NCBI GenBank assembly: GCA_019916065.1
Contig: CM034240.1
Coordinates: 49,190,372-49,254,371, forward strand
Reading direction: 5' to 3'
Origin: Vitellaria paradoxa
Taxonomy: Eukaryota; Streptophyta; Magnoliopsida; Ericales; Sapotaceae
Length of the DNA stretch: 64,000 bases
The notes below the pieces were generated by a model. The model did no database searches, was not told the origin of the DNA, and saw only the letters and a program-made list of their open reading frames with translations. The position numbers and the translations under genes are program-made. How positions within the stretch are numbered: the first letter of the stretch is position 1; the number at the start of each line of letters is the position of its first letter. This document shows, piece after piece, positions 1 through 14,020 of the stretch.

Positions 1-86
1 TCCAATCCACCAATATAATTATTATTCACCCATATATATACAAATTTTTGACTCTGACCCTACCTGTTGTCGAAAATCTATATTAG

Positions 87-1190
87 GTGTGTTTAGAGTG
101 AAAAAAAAGTGAGATAAATTGAGAGTTCATAATGCGTGCAATAAAAAAAAGTTGATGTGATATAAAATTAACAGAGATTTATAAAATTTTTTGTTATTTA
201 TTTACAAACTAAACAGAGTCATTAAATAAGAATCACTAAAACCGTACAACTATCCCGTCCATTATTATGCTTTGAAATTAATATTCTAGAATTGAAATAA
301 GAATGTGCCTGCTACATATTGTCTAATATTTAATTTTGCTACAGAATCAAAAAGCAAATATGTACAACGCGCGGACTACTTATCAAGTATATATATATAT
401 ATATATATATAAAAGGTGTGTTTAGAATTATATAAAATTATAAAAGTTAATGTCTCGTATTTTGTACAATAAGTGAAGAATTTAAATTTTATTGTCTCGT
501 AATTCGTATTTGTAGAGATTTGTAGAATTTTATATTGTTTTATCTTAACTCCAAATAAGCCAATAATAGGAAATATTTGTGTTGTGAGGTACAGAAAACA
601 TAATTTGACTTAAAAAAATTAACTGAAATTTTTATAAAATAAATTTACAAAAACAACATATAAAAATAAAAATAGCAAGAAAAAGAGAGTAAGGATATTT
701 ATACAGCAAGGCAGCTAAACAATTTAAAAGTATATAAGTGAATCAACGGTTGAGATTTAATTTAAATGATTGATGTTAATTTTAGTTTTAACTACCCATA
801 GATTAATGGTTGCTCAAAATTATCCATAAATTAATAATTGAGATGCCAAATCAGCGTCCCTTTCATGTTCAAATCTCCGGTCTCACTAATGTTACGGTCC
901 CGAATGAAGGGCTCTGTCGCTCGCTCTCTCCATTTTTTGCCAGTTTTGCCTAGTAAAGGGCTATGATTACAACCAAAGAGCCCATTTGATCTCAGAGAGA
1001 GGGAGAGAGAGAATTCAGAGAAAGACAGTTTTTACAAGTCTCTCTAAAAGTATATTTAATTTGTTAAAAATTTTTAAAATTTTTTAAAAATTATTTATTT
1101 TTTTATCTCACAATATGAATTAGGAGTTTACAAATTATCTCACTTTATCTCATTTTACTACACTTTTTATCACTCTAAATACACCCCGAG
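87..1190. repeat. Cluster of AT-rich dispersed repeat copies; no gene in 1-2661
   Basis: Three copies of a roughly 130-150-bp AT-rich element lie at 87-219, 412-555 and about 1040-1190. They share the ends GTGTGTTTAGA / TCTAAATACACC and internal tracts such as TATCTCATTT...TTTTATCACTCTAAA. Further relatives occur near 15545-15685, 16412-16710, 16795-16930, 49222-49370 and 51822-51930. The rest of 1-2661 is AT-rich with (AT)n at 387-410 and 2017-2034 and (GA)n near 2611; no coding sequence is seen. Confidence 0.6.
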
Positions 1191-2661
1191 TCTCTCTGTC
1201 TTCAAATTAATTTCTTTGTAGGTGCATTTTTGTACATTTGACACGATTTATATTCCCAATCAAAAGATGATAACTCTACTTTTTCGTTTTATAACTGATT
1301 CAAGATTGACAATATCTCAATTCAATAAGAAATTAGAGAGTTAATATGAGTAATTAATAAAATATTAAATTCCCATAAAAGAATCTATTTAATAGAAAAG
1401 GCAATTAGCCCAAAAGTTATAAATACTTCATCTTAAAAAATTCAATTAAAATAAAAAATACTAAAACTCTTAATATTCAAATTTCATTTCAATCATTTGC
1501 CATTCAAAATAACTAATAATTTCAACTTGTGTTATATTGGGCAAGTTTAATCGGAAAATATTCACTATTCAATGGCAATATTTGATTAATTAATAACTTA
1601 GGTAACTCGATTCACAAGGCCATAAATTCCTAATATTTTTAAGAACAAAATTATCTAAATTTAATAAGAAATTTGAGAGCTAATATGAATAATTAATAAA
1701 TTCCTGATTGTCAATTTCATTTAATTTTCAAACTAAAAATTATGTTTCCCAAAAAAAAAAAAAGAAAAAAAAACTATGAAAGTGTATAATTATTTGTGTT
1801 GCAAAAAACTAGTCAAGAAAATGGAGATTAAAAGATGTAATTATGAATAAAAAAATATTTAAACGAAATTTCTTTAATTAAGAAGCATTTTCAAGATAAA
1901 TTAGGACACATCATGACACTTGTATATATTTTTTACCATTTCAAATATACAAAAGGCGTGGACTGAAAAAAGGACATTCCCAAATAAAGTAGCAGCGTGA
2001 TTCGAATATTTTGAATATATATATATATATATATAGGGTGCTTATAAAAAATAAGATGAATTTAAATTACACCTCAAAATTTTACTGGTTGTGAAAGCTA
2101 CAAATATAATGGTAAAATTCCAAACTGATCCACCCATTGATCCACCCATCAATTTGCCTGTTTTGGCGCTCTCATTAAGAACCCAGACCAACCAATTTCC
2201 TTTGCTTCAACAAGCAACCAACCAACCAACCATCGGATAGTTCCCTCAGCTGTGGATGGAAATGCAGACCGGAAATGCCATTACAAAGTATATGCTATTC
2301 TGTCAGAAAATTTGTTTAAGAGGAAACACTATCAGAATGATGTGTCAGAGATAATTTTGTACATAAAAAGGATCGATCTCAAATAACTTTTTTGCTTTGA
2401 AGCCTGCACTTAAGTCACATCATTATGATAGAGTGTACCGGTAAAGCTTTCTAGTTGTATGTATAGGATTTACCACACAAGAATCATCTCCTCCAATAAA
2501 TCGAAATCGACTCCCTGGGAAGAAAAATTTGGAATCCCATTTAATACAACTGAGATAATAACATCATCTAAACAGAATCATGAATTGTGGAACACAATCC
2601 AAAGTTGATCGAGAGAGAGAGAGAGAGACCTTTCTAATTAAGGCATGAGTTCAAGCAGGGA

Positions 2662-5600
2662 TCATTGAAGCTCCAGGAGGCAAACACACTCAATATGAGG
2701 AGTATGAGGGAACATGTCTACTGGCTGTAGGCTTCTTAGTTTGTAACATCCCTTTATATTTTGCTCCACCTGCAAAGTTTTAGAGGTCTCATATCATATT
2801 GGTAGAATTTACAGAGGAACAACCAACAAATAATATGCTGAAAGGCAGGACACGTATACATACCACACCGTGACAAAGGTAATCGAGGTCGCGTGCGCAT
2901 GTTGCAGGATTGCAGGACACGTAAATCATCCGCGGGGCTTGAAGCTTTAGTAAGAATTTAATCAGTTTCATATGCATACCCGGACGGTTTGGATCTGCAG
3001 AACTTCTCATGTTAGGAAATAGGATGAGGAACTCAATTAATGAAAAACTAATTCGGCACAAATCTTGATATGAAGCGCAGTTTATGCAATTTATGCAGAT
3101 ACTACATGCTGTGTCAGATTCACTGCTAGCAGTAAATGAAAAATATGCAGCAAAACAGAAGCATATGGTATGGTATTTACAGAGGCAACGTACAAAATCC
3201 AAATTTTCTTAACTAAAAAAAAGAAAAGGGGGAAAAAAAAAGAAACAGATTCAAGGAAGAAAATTATTTTTCATGGTAATAATTTTCATAAGGGTAACAT
3301 TTTTTTGTTTACAAAAATGTTTTAGGAACTCTGAACATTAAACCTTGAGATCCTGGATCTGCCCATTTTTTTCCCTTTATTTATACGATTGCGTAATATT
3401 AGCCAGACAGGCTTGCTGCTAGTTTGAATGAAACATTATTGTCACCTAAGAAGCATGAATATGGATACCAGAATATAGACACAGCAAGAATACAAATACA
3501 GCACGGATACAACAAAAGAAATATATAATTTTTATATATTTTTATTAGTTATATAGGTAAAACACACACACAACAAAACTAATTCAATAATTTAATACAT
3601 GATTCAACATATAAAATATAACAAAATATAAAATTGAAAATTTTATGATTTTAGGGGTTTCGGTTACTCAACTCTGCCTATGTTTTTTTCATGGCCGGTC
3701 CCAAGCCCGGATAAAGGAGGAGGGTTGTGTTAGATAGTCGACAGCCAGCGTAAAACTTTGTCGAATTTTTTTATGGATTTTCTGACAACTAATGAGATTT
3801 CGTGGGGGCGTTCCCTACTTAGCGACGCGCTGTATGGTCCGAGTACAGTGTTAAATAAGCAAGGACCGCTGCATCGGCGCCCGGGTGCGGTGTTAAATAG
3901 GCAAAGGGCCTCGCACTTTCCTGGACGAGTGGGGGGGGCAAGGAAGCTAGTCCAAAATAGAAGGCTAAGATTAGGTACTTGAAATATTGGGGGCTTAACT
4001 GGGAAACTTATGGAAGTGGTGGATACAATGGAAAGGAGAAGAGTCGCAATTGCTTGCTTGCAAGAGACGAAGTGGGTGGGACAGAAAGCTAAAGAGATTG
4101 AGAGGACTGGGTTTAAGTTATGGTATACGGGACTTAATAGATCGAGAAATGGGATCAGCATAGTAGTAAGCAAGGACCTAAAGGAAGATATAGTTAATGT
4201 GAAACGCTGTGGAGATAGGATTATTGTAATTAAGTTAGTGTTAGGAGAAGAAATAGTAAACGTAATTAGTGCTTATGCCCCCCAGGTGGGCTTAAGAGAT
4301 GTACATAAGGAGAAGTTTTGGGAAGACTTAGAAGGAATGCTATTAGAGATACTTCAAGGAGAGATGGTCTTCATAGGAGGAGATTTGAACGGTCATATAG
4401 GACACGACATAGATGGATACACAGGAGTACACGGGGGATATGGTTACGGTGATAGAAATGAAGAAGGGAAGGATATTTTGGAGTTTGCAGTGGCTTCAGT
4501 GGCTTATGATCTCATGGTGACGAACACCTTTTTTAGGAAGAGAGGAGAACATTTGGTGACTTATAAGAGTGGCTCCTCAAAGACACAGATTGACTTCTTC
4601 TTAACTAGGAAAAGAGATCGTGTAGCTTGTAAAGATTGTAAAGTTATAGCGGGGGAGAGCTTGACTGCCCAACATAGGTTGTTGGTTATATATGTGCAGC
4701 TTCAAAGGTGGGCTAGAAAAAAGAAGTCGTATAGATGCTCAAAGACTAAATGGTGGAACTTAAAAGGTGATAAGCAAGCAGCATTCAGGGAACGAGTACT
4801 AGAGGAAAACATTTGGACGGTAAATGAGAGTGCAAATATTATATGGGATAAGGTAGCAAAGTGTATTAGGAGGGTAGGGAAAGAAGTCTTAGGAGAATCC
4901 AAAGGGAGTGCTACGGCACAAAAAGAGGCATGATGGTGGAACGAGGCCGTCCAAGACAAGATAAGAGTTAAAAGAGAGTGTTTTAAATCTTGGCAAAACG
5001 ACCGAAATGAAGCGAACTTGGAGAGGTATAGAGAAGCTAGAAGAGAAACCAAAAAGGCAGTTAGTGAGGCTAAGGCAAAGACATTTGAGGATTTATATAA
5101 GCGACTTGACACTAAGGAGGGCGAAAGAGAGATATTCAAGCTTGCTAAATCTAGAGATAGACGGACCAAGGATTTAAACCAAGTTAAATGCATTAAGGAT
5201 GAGGATGAAAAGGTATTAGTAAAGGAAGAGGAGATAAAGGAGCGTTGGAAGAGCTACTTCTACAAGTTATTTAACGAAAACAGTAGTAGTGACATACATT
5301 TGGGGCAGTTTACCACTTTTAGGGAAGAATTAAATTTTATGTTCTATAAGAGAATTAGTAGGGAAGAAGTAAAAGAAGTATTAAAAATGATGAAGAATGG
5401 GAAAACGGTTGGGCCAGATGGTATCCCTATTGAGGTTTGGAGGTGCTTAGGAGAGGATGGCATAAGTTGGTTGACAAAACTTTTTAATGTAGTGCTAAAG
5501 AGCAAGAAGATGCCTGATGCATGGAGGAAAAGTATCCTTATACCCATATACAAGAACAAAGGAGATATTCAGAACTGTGCGAACTATCGCGGGATTAAAT

Positions 5601-8600
5601 TGATGAGCCATACGATGAAATTATGGGAGAGAGTTATTGAGAGAAGACTAAGAAGGACAACAAACGTTTCAGAGAACCAATTTGGTTTTATGCCTGGAAG
5701 ATCAACCATGGAGGCTATCTTTCTCTTGAGGAGGTTAATGGAACAGTATAGAGAAGGTCAAAAAGATTTACATATGGTGTTCATCGATTTAGAGAAGGCA
5801 TATGATCGGGTTCCTAGGGAGATTCTATGGAGAGTATTGGAAAAGAAAAGAGCGTGTGTCGTATATATTGAGGCGATAAAGGACATGTATGATAGAGCCA
5901 TGACATCTATACGGACGACTGGTGGAGAGACTAATGAGTTCCCAATCACGATTGGTTTACATCAAGGCTCAGCGTTAAGCCCGTACTTGTTTACTTTAGT
6001 TATGGATGAGATTACAAGACATATTCAGGATGAAGTGCCGTGGTGTATGCTATTTGCAGATGATATTATTTTAGTAGATGAGACGAGAGAAGGAGTGAAT
6101 GCTAAGCTAGAATTGTGGCGGGATACGTTAGAGACAAAAGGGTTTAGGCTAAGCCGATGCAAGACGGAATATATGGAATGTAAGTTTAGTCAAAGTAGGA
6201 TAACGAGTAATATAGAAGTAAGTTTAGGCGCACAAAAGATTGTAGAGAAAGATAAATTTAGGTACCTTGGATCTATGGTGCAACAAGATGGAGGGATTGA
6301 CACTGATGTAAGTCACAGGATTCAAGCTGGGTGGACTAAATGGAGGAGTGCTTCAGGGGTTTTGTGCGACCGAAAAGTCCCCCTCAAGGTGAAAGGAAGT
6401 ATTATAAGGTAGCGGTTAGACCAGCGCTGCTATATGGATCAGAGTGTTGGGCAATAAAGTATAATCATGGTCAGAAGATGGCAGTTGCGGAGATGAGGAT
6501 GCTAAGGTGGATGTGCGGGATTACAAGGAAAGATAGGATTAGGAACGAGGAGATTAGAGGCAAAGTAGGAATAGCACCGATTGAAGATAAAATGAGAGAA
6601 AACCGATTAAGATGGTTTGGCCATATTAGAAGGCGTCCAGCAGAGGCACCTGTTAGAAGGTGTGAAAGTATGGAGATTGCCAGGAGTAGGAGAGGTAGAG
6701 GAAGACCCAAGAGAAGCTAGAAAGAAACCATTAAACATGACCTAACCTACCTAGATTTATCGGAGGACATGCCCCTAAATAGATCTAATTGGCGTCGACA
6801 AATCCATATAGCTGACTCCAACTAGTGGGAAAAGGCTTGGTTTGGTTTGGTTGGTTTAGGGGTTTCGGTTACTCAAATTTAGGCTTGTCTAAAACATATT
6901 AAGGAAAAAAGTAAAATAATTGAATATGCTACGAGGCGCATATTTTTTGTGTCTAATAAATATGTGTATTTAATACATGTCAAATACAGATATGGCATCC
7001 ATTTTGAAATGTTTGAACTTCTTAGACTCACACCATTTAATATTCTAGAAAAGGGAGGTGAAGTAAGGTAATCAAGGTACCCGACAAATACGTAACCTGA
7101 AATGACAATGTCAGGCTTTGGGAAACTTCTGCCAAAATTCTCATCAATTTTATTTAGATCCCCTTGGACAAATGTTGCATTACAGATGTTGTTCAGCTGG
7201 GCATTCCGATGAGCATCTGAGATAGCCTGAGGAACTACCTCATAGCCATAAACATGTTTGACCCTGACGAGAGGAAACCAACAGAATTAAATATATATAT
7301 ATATATATATATCAATTTAAGATTTGTTAAATCTCACATTCCAAACTGAAAGAACATGAGATGCACCTTCTAGCAAGAGTCAGACCAATGGTGCCTGTTC
7401 CACAAAACAAATCAAGTACAATTTCTGAGCCGTCTCCTTTGAGATTAGCATAATCTTCAATGAGTCCATAAAGAACCTCTGCCTGAACATTGTGAAGTCA
7501 TTTAGGTGGCATTTGATTTACATTTCTACTTTCTGTTTTATGTTTTTGTTTTCTATTTTCTATTTTATGTGTTTTATGTTTTAAAAATCCCAAAACAAGA
7601 AAAACAGAAAAATACATTTAGTTTGACATTTTTTGTTTTTCGTGTTTTGTGATTTTTTTTTTTTTGGGGTTAAAAAGGTTCAAAAAGATTTTGTCATTTT
7701 TCATTTCATGTGCAAAGCCATTTTCTATTTTCTAAAACAAAATTTGAAAACACAACCAAATGTGTTTTTAGCTATTTTCCTTGTTTTTAAAAGTGTAAAA
7801 TGGAAAATGAGCTCAAAATAGGTATACTAAATGGCACTTTACTATCATAAACATTGAAAATGAAGAAATGGGCGTGATGAAATTTAAGAAGCAATCAATT
7901 TATGCGAAAATCATAGACTAGCAGGAAATTCAAATTCTGGGATATTGATACCTGCCGCGTATTTGTTTGAAAGAAGGAGTTTGCCGAAATTTGAAATGCA
8001 AGCCCTCTCAAGATCTCTGTGATGGTAGATTTGCCATATAAAATGAACTCGTCCTCACCAACAGATGTGTTACCAACAGAAGAATTTACATTGTTGACAA
8101 CGCTCACCTAATTCGTCAGCAGCAAAAGAAGCACAAATGATTCGTTGACACATTAATTAAGGAAAAGTTTACACACACAATTCTTATATAGAAACATCGT
8201 CTTAAATGTTTGGAAGTAAATGAAAATACCATCAAAACGATTGTTTGCTAATTGCAAGTGATCCTAATCCTACCATGATTTACAATTTATGGGAACCTAA
8301 AAATCCTCAAATTGTCACATATTTTCACCGGTGTTGGTGGCGGCGGTGGTGGCGGCGGCAGTGGCAATAAACTTGATAATTTCAGGTTGTTCAATAGCTA
8401 AACAAACTTCTAATGAAATTTTCGAACCCCCAGAAGCAGGAGTTTTCAAAGAAAAGATTGTTAGCCCACTCAAATAGCAATTGCAATTCATGAATATAAC
8501 AACATACATCAATAGAAAAGATAGGAATCACAAAGAGGTAATAGACATCTAAGAAACCTTTCCCCCTTTCCAAGTTGGCTGCACTGCGAGTATGCATGAA

Positions 8601-11600
8601 GAAACAAAGTAAAATAGCGCTTCTACCACATTACATTTGAAATTTATCTTCCAAACTCGAAATGAGAATGACAGGTCACACTTCTCATCTCCATCTATAA
8701 CCTTCTAGTTAGAATATGGTTTTGAAACTCTAATGTTTTGACATAAGCAATTGTTGGAACTATACACCGAGCATTTGATAAAAGCCTTCTGTGCTAATAT
8801 CAGCAGGATCCATGCATGTGCATCTAGAACACCACATAGCTAATGTTTAACCAAGGATTTTCAGTTGTCCAATTTTCTTTAGAAAACTATCACCGTGTGA
8901 ATTGTACTAGTAAAAGGACTGCTAAAAATGCTCATTAAACAGAGGGAAATGCTATAAAGATTTTGTCACAAACCACTTCAGGAATTTCTGAAACTTTCTC
9001 AACAAGGGTCTTCAGGAGCTCTGGTTTGTAGGACGAAGTCACAAAATTAACCATAAGTTCAGGCAGACCACTATCAACATCCCTGGATAGTGCAATCATT
9101 ATGTTAGTTTGATATTTATATCTGCATCTTAACATTTGAACAAAAAATAGTCCCTATGAAAAATATATAGATTGGAATGTATACAGATGCTAGAACAATC
9201 AACTAAGCAGAAGGGCTACTAAAGGAGGTAAAAGTCATGCAGTGAATATTAGGTGCATGCACCTATTTTGAACGAAAAAGGTACAGTATGATGGCGTGCA
9301 CTGAATTTTATATTTCAAACTACAAGCTATGAAAAAAAAATTTTCCTTCTTATTGGGCGAATGCCCAATATTATTTTCTTTCAAGGATCAAGAAAATACA
9401 ACCTCGTCAAGCATACACATCTAACTAGTAACCATATGTTTCACATATCCTTAAAGTAAATTGAAAGTAGGAAAGTATAGAAATAAATATTTCTCCGCAC
9501 TTCTTTTTCTTGTTTACTTTCCTGACAATATTTCTCCTAATAATCTAAGAACATAAATATCACTATCATAGTGTAAAAATGGACAGGTTTTTGGAGCCCA
9601 TACATATTCTTCTACAGACAACCAAATATCTTCTGCATGCAAATAAAAAAATGAGATGCATAGCACGCTTAATGTTTGGAGTGAAACCAATCATGACCAT
9701 GGGAGAAATGATAGCTGTTGGTGTACCTGCCTGTTCGTAGCATTAGATGCTTAAGAAATCCAGCATGAGAATGAACATCATATGGAGACAGGCCTAATTT
9801 TGGGTCTCTCCAAGAATCTTGAATAGCTTTGAGAACCTATAAATCAGAAATGCCAATAAAAGAAACAGGAAAGTGTTGCTAGTATGCAGTAGTATTATGT
9901 CAGTATAACAAGCATAATAATGGACATGATGACAAAGCTGTGTACATTATTTAGCGCAAGCATAGGCACAAACATTTGCAAAATGTTTGATGTAGATCCT
10001 AATCCAAATGTGGACGCCTAATGTTCAATGTTTACTGCAGTAGTCTTCTATTGGTGACATATGAGTGTTTGCTTGAAATTTTCAGTTTAGTCACTCAAAT
10101 CTCAATAATGATTCTTTTAGTAATTTCTTTTTCCCAGTTTTAACCCCTTCATATAAAAAGAACATTGAGCGTATGACTCTACAACAATGGCAATAGCATG
10201 TTTATCATCTGCAGAATTAGTTTATGTGAAACAATGACTTTGGTCATGCATTCTCATTTCTCTTCAGAAAAGCTCCTCTGACTCGGGCTCAACCTTAAAA
10301 TTACATTATTCAAAATGCAAATCTGTATGCATCACTGAAATTTTCACCAAAGCAATAGACCAGGACTGGGACACAACGCAGAAAACCGAAAGGTCACATG
10401 CGGAGATTCCTGATATCTTGCTATTAAATAAATAATATTAATTTATGCATCAGAAAGAACATATTAGATTATCAGATAAGAAGTTTCCATGAAAGCAATC
10501 ATGTGGCATTTCACTGATACGAATTAAGTACCACATACCTCATTGGCAGGCTCACTTTGTAATAAGCATTTATTCACATTAAGGACCTTATCAAAATAGC
10601 CAGGTGCATGCAATCCTAATGCATAGCCAGCAGCATCACTTTGTTTCTCTTTTAAAAAGCCTTCCGGTACCCATGTCTGACTACTGAATGAGAATTCCAT
10701 CTGCAAAGGACAGAAAACCAGCAAAAGATAGTGGTTTTTTAACCATTTACAATTTTACATCATCTAAATCTCCTCTTGGATATTAGTCAAAGAAATGGTA
10801 ACTAGAAGTCAACAAACACGGGGTGATTGCTTATCCATGGATACGCCAATAATCGGTAAACTTTAATTTTAATGTAATTTGTCCAAATACAGACTCGGTA
10901 AAACATTCACGTTCCATGAATCAACCATGAAACTATGAAAGCATGCATCAGAATATCCACCATCAACAAATTTTAAGTATCTATTTTCTACAACTCTTCA
11001 CTCACCATTTTTTATTTTTTTACAATGAAAATAGAGTGTCACTCTCTCATATGAGGACATATAGCCAAAATCAAACAAAGCTCGAAGAAAGGACGCTATG
11101 AACCTACCTTGTTCCTATAATGAAATTGTATATCACAGGGAACAATGGGCTTCAAAATGTTCAAAGACTCCAGTTCTTTATCAGAAAACTTCCCCAGGTG
11201 CATGACCAACTCTCGGACCTGTTGTTCTTTAGCTCTGATCTGTGCTTCATAAAGTAGATTTTGTGTTTTACAACCTCCACAATGTAAAGCATGCTCACAT
11301 GGGGCTTCCACGAAGTCCCAGTGAGGGGATATTGTCTTCAATTTAGTCACCTGCATTGCTCAAAATTTAATAAAGGAAGCCCCGCAAAAAAAAAAAAAGT
11401 ACCTCCACTGAGTTCAAAAAAAAAAAAGAATCTTTATTCCCATTTTCCCAGCTACCAAACAGTATAGTTCAGAATTATTTAAACTACTTCAAAAGATTAT
11501 CATTCGAAAAGAGCTCCGGCAACTGAAATTTTTGCTAAATTTGATCGTGGAAGAGTGGATGAAACAAAATAAAAGACAATTCGTTGTCTATCAAGAAAGA

Positions 11601-12164
11601 ATGAAACCAAGAAAGAATGAAACGATTTCTAACAAGTAAGCTCCCCCACCCCCCCCCCAAAATGAAAAGAAAGAAACTCTCTGCCCATTTTCGCAGCTAC
11701 CAAACAGTGATTAATATAATTCCAAGTGAAATTCAAAGACAACATTAGAAAACGCGGCGGCGAACCTCGGCGTAGTTGTCCTTTTTCCGGGAGACACGGC
11801 CGAGAAAGCGTTCGCCTGGGAGGGCACGGTCGCACATGACGACAAAACCAGTATCGGCGACCTTGCACAGTCCCTTCCCCTTGAAAGCCAGGGTTTCGCA
11901 GACCAGTTCCAAGGTCTGTCCTCTCTTGGGGAAATACGACTGAGTTTTCTTCTTCTTCTCACTAGTATTACTGCCACTGGGTTTAGTGGTCTCCTTCAAT
12001 TGGGTCCCCTCTGAATCTTCAGTTAAGGAAGAAGATAGAGAAGCTACAGTAGAAAACGAGTGTGACGACGATGGTGATGGGAATGGAGATGGAGTTGTAC
12101 AGAAGTTTTGAAGCCATGGACGAGAGTTCAGCCGTCGGAGCCCGGTGCTGGGAATCGCCGCCAT
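2662..12164 (-). CDS. RlmD/RumA-like RNA (uracil-5-)-methyltransferase, organelle-targeted, 10 exons
   Basis: Predicted 566-aa SAM-dependent RNA m5U methyltransferase of the TrmA/RlmD family. Exons (complement): 11766-12164, 11108-11350, 10539-10700, 9727-9836, 8974-9082, 7952-8107, 7367-7482, 7097-7263, 2864-2994, 2662-2769. All junctions are GT-AG and phases close exactly. Residues 1-50 are Ser/Pro-rich without acidic residues until 49, like a plastid or mitochondrial transit peptide. A TRAM-like RNA-binding domain lies at about 81-137. CxxxxxCxxC at 151/157/160 plus Cys259 match the [4Fe-4S] ligands of bacterial RlmD. The SAM motif [11 protein letters not shown] is at about 417-427, FFQTN is in exon 6, the catalytic Cys515 is in YVSCNP, and Glu558 in HTPHIEC is the likely general base. 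The ATG at 12162-12164 is the first in frame. Intron 8 is expanded by an RTE LINE. The family and intactness are well supported; RNA target and organelle are inferred. Confidence 0.93.
3672..6854 (+). mobile_element. Full-length RTE-clade non-LTR retrotransposon (LINE), decayed
   Basis: A 3.18-kb LINE inserted antisense in intron 8 of the methyltransferase gene. It is flanked by a 22-bp perfect target-site duplication (3650-3671 and 6855-6876, core GGGGTTTCGGTTACTCAA). The 5' end has the GGCCGGTCCCAAGCCCGG leader I associate with plant RTE elements. The 3' end runs into TGACTCCAACTAGTGGGAAAAGG followed by TTGGTTTGG repeats instead of poly(A), which is typical of RTE. Coding potential runs from about 3962 to 6826: apurinic-type endonuclease first, then reverse transcriptase. 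Clade assignment rests on motif recall. Confidence 0.92.
3962..6826 (+). pseudogene. Broken RTE endonuclease-reverse transcriptase ORF
   Basis: One polyprotein frame interrupted by several lesions. The endonuclease half (about 4010-4930) shows ACLQETKW near its start, [10 protein letters not shown] in the middle and a [10 protein letters not shown] motif. The RT half (5018-6412, same frame) shows [52 protein letters not shown] and the catalytic LFADDIIL. Lesions: TGA at 3979-3981 and 4931-4933 and TAG at 6718-6720, each where a Trp codon is expected; and a single-base deletion near 6395-6402 that moves the remaining coding (6403-6826) to another frame. No intact product is possible, so the copy is non-autonomous. 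Confidence 0.88.
7503..7838. mobile_element. MITE-like terminal-inverted-repeat element
   Basis: An AT-rich segment in methyltransferase intron 6 whose ends are imperfect inverted repeats: GTGGCATTTGATTTACATTT at the left and AAATAGGTATACTAAATGGCAC at the right. The target-site duplication is unclear, so the superfamily is not assigned. Confidence 0.5.
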
Positions 12165-12525
12165 TGTCTGCCAACACTGCAAAAGCCCGGCGGCAAAGTG
12201 GAGGTTTCCTTATTTTGGTGGAGGATAGGGGCCACAAATCGAAATTTTGGGAAATAACAGAGGTTGTTTTGGTAATTCAATCTTTCGTGGTTTTTCGTGG
12301 CGGAAAATCCAAAGAACGACACCGTGGTTTTAAGAAAACGAAGAATACGACGACGTTTATCTAGTCCTGAAGCCAGTCATCTCTCGTCTCCTCGGCATGA
12401 AACTTCCCAAAAGCCTGGCCACAACCCTACCGCTAATCTACCCGGAGGCGTTCGCTTTTCGACGTCGCCGAAGACAACCAGGGGACAGACGAGAAAGGAG
12501 AAGCGCCAGAGCACTGCTTATATTT

Positions 12526-12528
<3 letters not shown>

Positions 12529-12569
<41 letters not shown>
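12529..12569. repeat. (TC)n microsatellite between two divergent genes
   Basis: About 20 uninterrupted TC units between the methyltransferase start codon and the RPS30 relic. TATATTTTATT lies immediately upstream at about 12519. Pyrimidine tracts of this kind are common in plant promoters and 5' leaders, so it may belong to the old RPS30 promoter or leader. Confidence 0.85.
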
Positions 12570-12573
<4 letters not shown>

Positions 12574-13339
12574 TCTTTGTTTCTTATTCTCTTTACGATT
12601 TGCTTACGGCAAGAATTTCTGGTTCGATTCTGAGTCTTTTCGATTGGGGGTGTCGATACAGGTAAGGTTCACGGTTTGCTGGCTCGTGCTGGGACGGTGA
12701 AAGGCAAACGCCGAAGGTGGCGGAGCAAGACAAGAAGAAGAAGCCCAGAGGTCGCGCCCACAAACGTATGCAATACAACCGCCGCTTTGTCAGTGCAGGT
12801 AATCTCTCTCGAGCTATCCCCAAAAAAAAGTTCCTTGAATTTTACTAATGTGTCTGTATTTCCTAGAGCTGTTTTTTGGATGAATATTTTCCAGGAAGGA
12901 TTTATTAGTCATGGGATTTGGATTAAATTTCTTCTGTGGTCTTATAATTTTTTAATATATATATATATATATTTTGGTCGATTAGGGAAGTTGGTAATAT
13001 GCTTGGACAAATATTTTGTGGATGATGCTAATCCATGAAAAAGGGCAGGAGGAATGTCACTTAGAACTAAAATTTTCTCATATGTTTTTGTATTTTCTTC
13101 CCTCTTGTTTTCCGTTACATTTTATTTTCCTTTTCGCCCATCAATTCCATTGAGTCAAACATAAACATGTAATTCCAAGACCACTCTAAGAGAAAGTTGT
13201 AAATTCAAAGTCAAACTCCTAATTCCTTTTAATTTTGACACGACCTCAGTGTTATACATGGCATTGCCCATAATGTGAGGATTTGCTTTCTGTTCATGGT
13301 CCTTCTAGCAACATGGTGGGGGGTTGAGATTGTTTGCAT

Positions 13340-13496
13340 CAAGCATCCACACATGCACTCACTTATGAACGCTTTTTCTCAAATTCAATTTCACTGATGA
13401 GTTACTTCCACGTTGCATCTGCGTGTGTGCATCCACATATGCATGCTTTTTCTCAAATTCAATTTCATTGACGAGTTACATGCAAGTTGCATCTGC
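13340..13496. repeat. Two-unit tandem duplication, period 74 bp
   Basis: The segment GCTTTTTCTCAAATTCAATT with its flanks (ending GTTGCATCTGC) occurs at 13371 and again at 13445 with few mismatches, inside the large RPS30-relic intron. Confidence 0.8.
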
Positions 13497-14020
13497 ACTG
13501 TCATCTTGTGGATACGATATTCAGATGGTCCCATAAGATAACCAATGAATGAATAATGCTCATCAGTATCTCAATTTCAATTCAAACATGGATTTGATTC
13601 ACACTCCATGTTCTGAGAAATATTTACCATCCGAAAAAGAAAAGGAAAAACGGAGTCTTGGTCTAAAGAAATGCATTGAGAAAGGGCAGATGTATAGAAC
13701 TTTCAACGAGATAGTGCCTTTTCAACTCTCTCAGAATAATGCTGTTTCAATAAAATTTCTTATTGGCCACAAGTTGCAGCATTGCCACTAAATGGGAGCC
13801 ATTAACAGTGTGGATTCTCCTCTATCATGTCAACAAGAGAGTTCTTCAAGAAGTTGATTCCTTATAAGCTTTTGCTAAATATGAGTAGGGACATCGCCAA
13901 ATTATTTTTATTTTTTGTAAGGAGAACATCGATTTTATATATTTTGGTTGGGGGTTTGGGGAACGGGTTGATCCAATGACCATAGCAGTAGAGGTGAGCC
14001 CTGACAATTGGCTTATGCCC

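Noticed and set aside
3730..4173. Minus-strand frame at the LINE 5' end
   Set aside because: Antisense shadow of the RTE endonuclease region.
12297..12665. Protein-coding frame over the CT repeat
   Set aside because: Low-complexity serine/leucine repeat from the microsatellite; it overlaps the RPS30-relic leader and has no family features.
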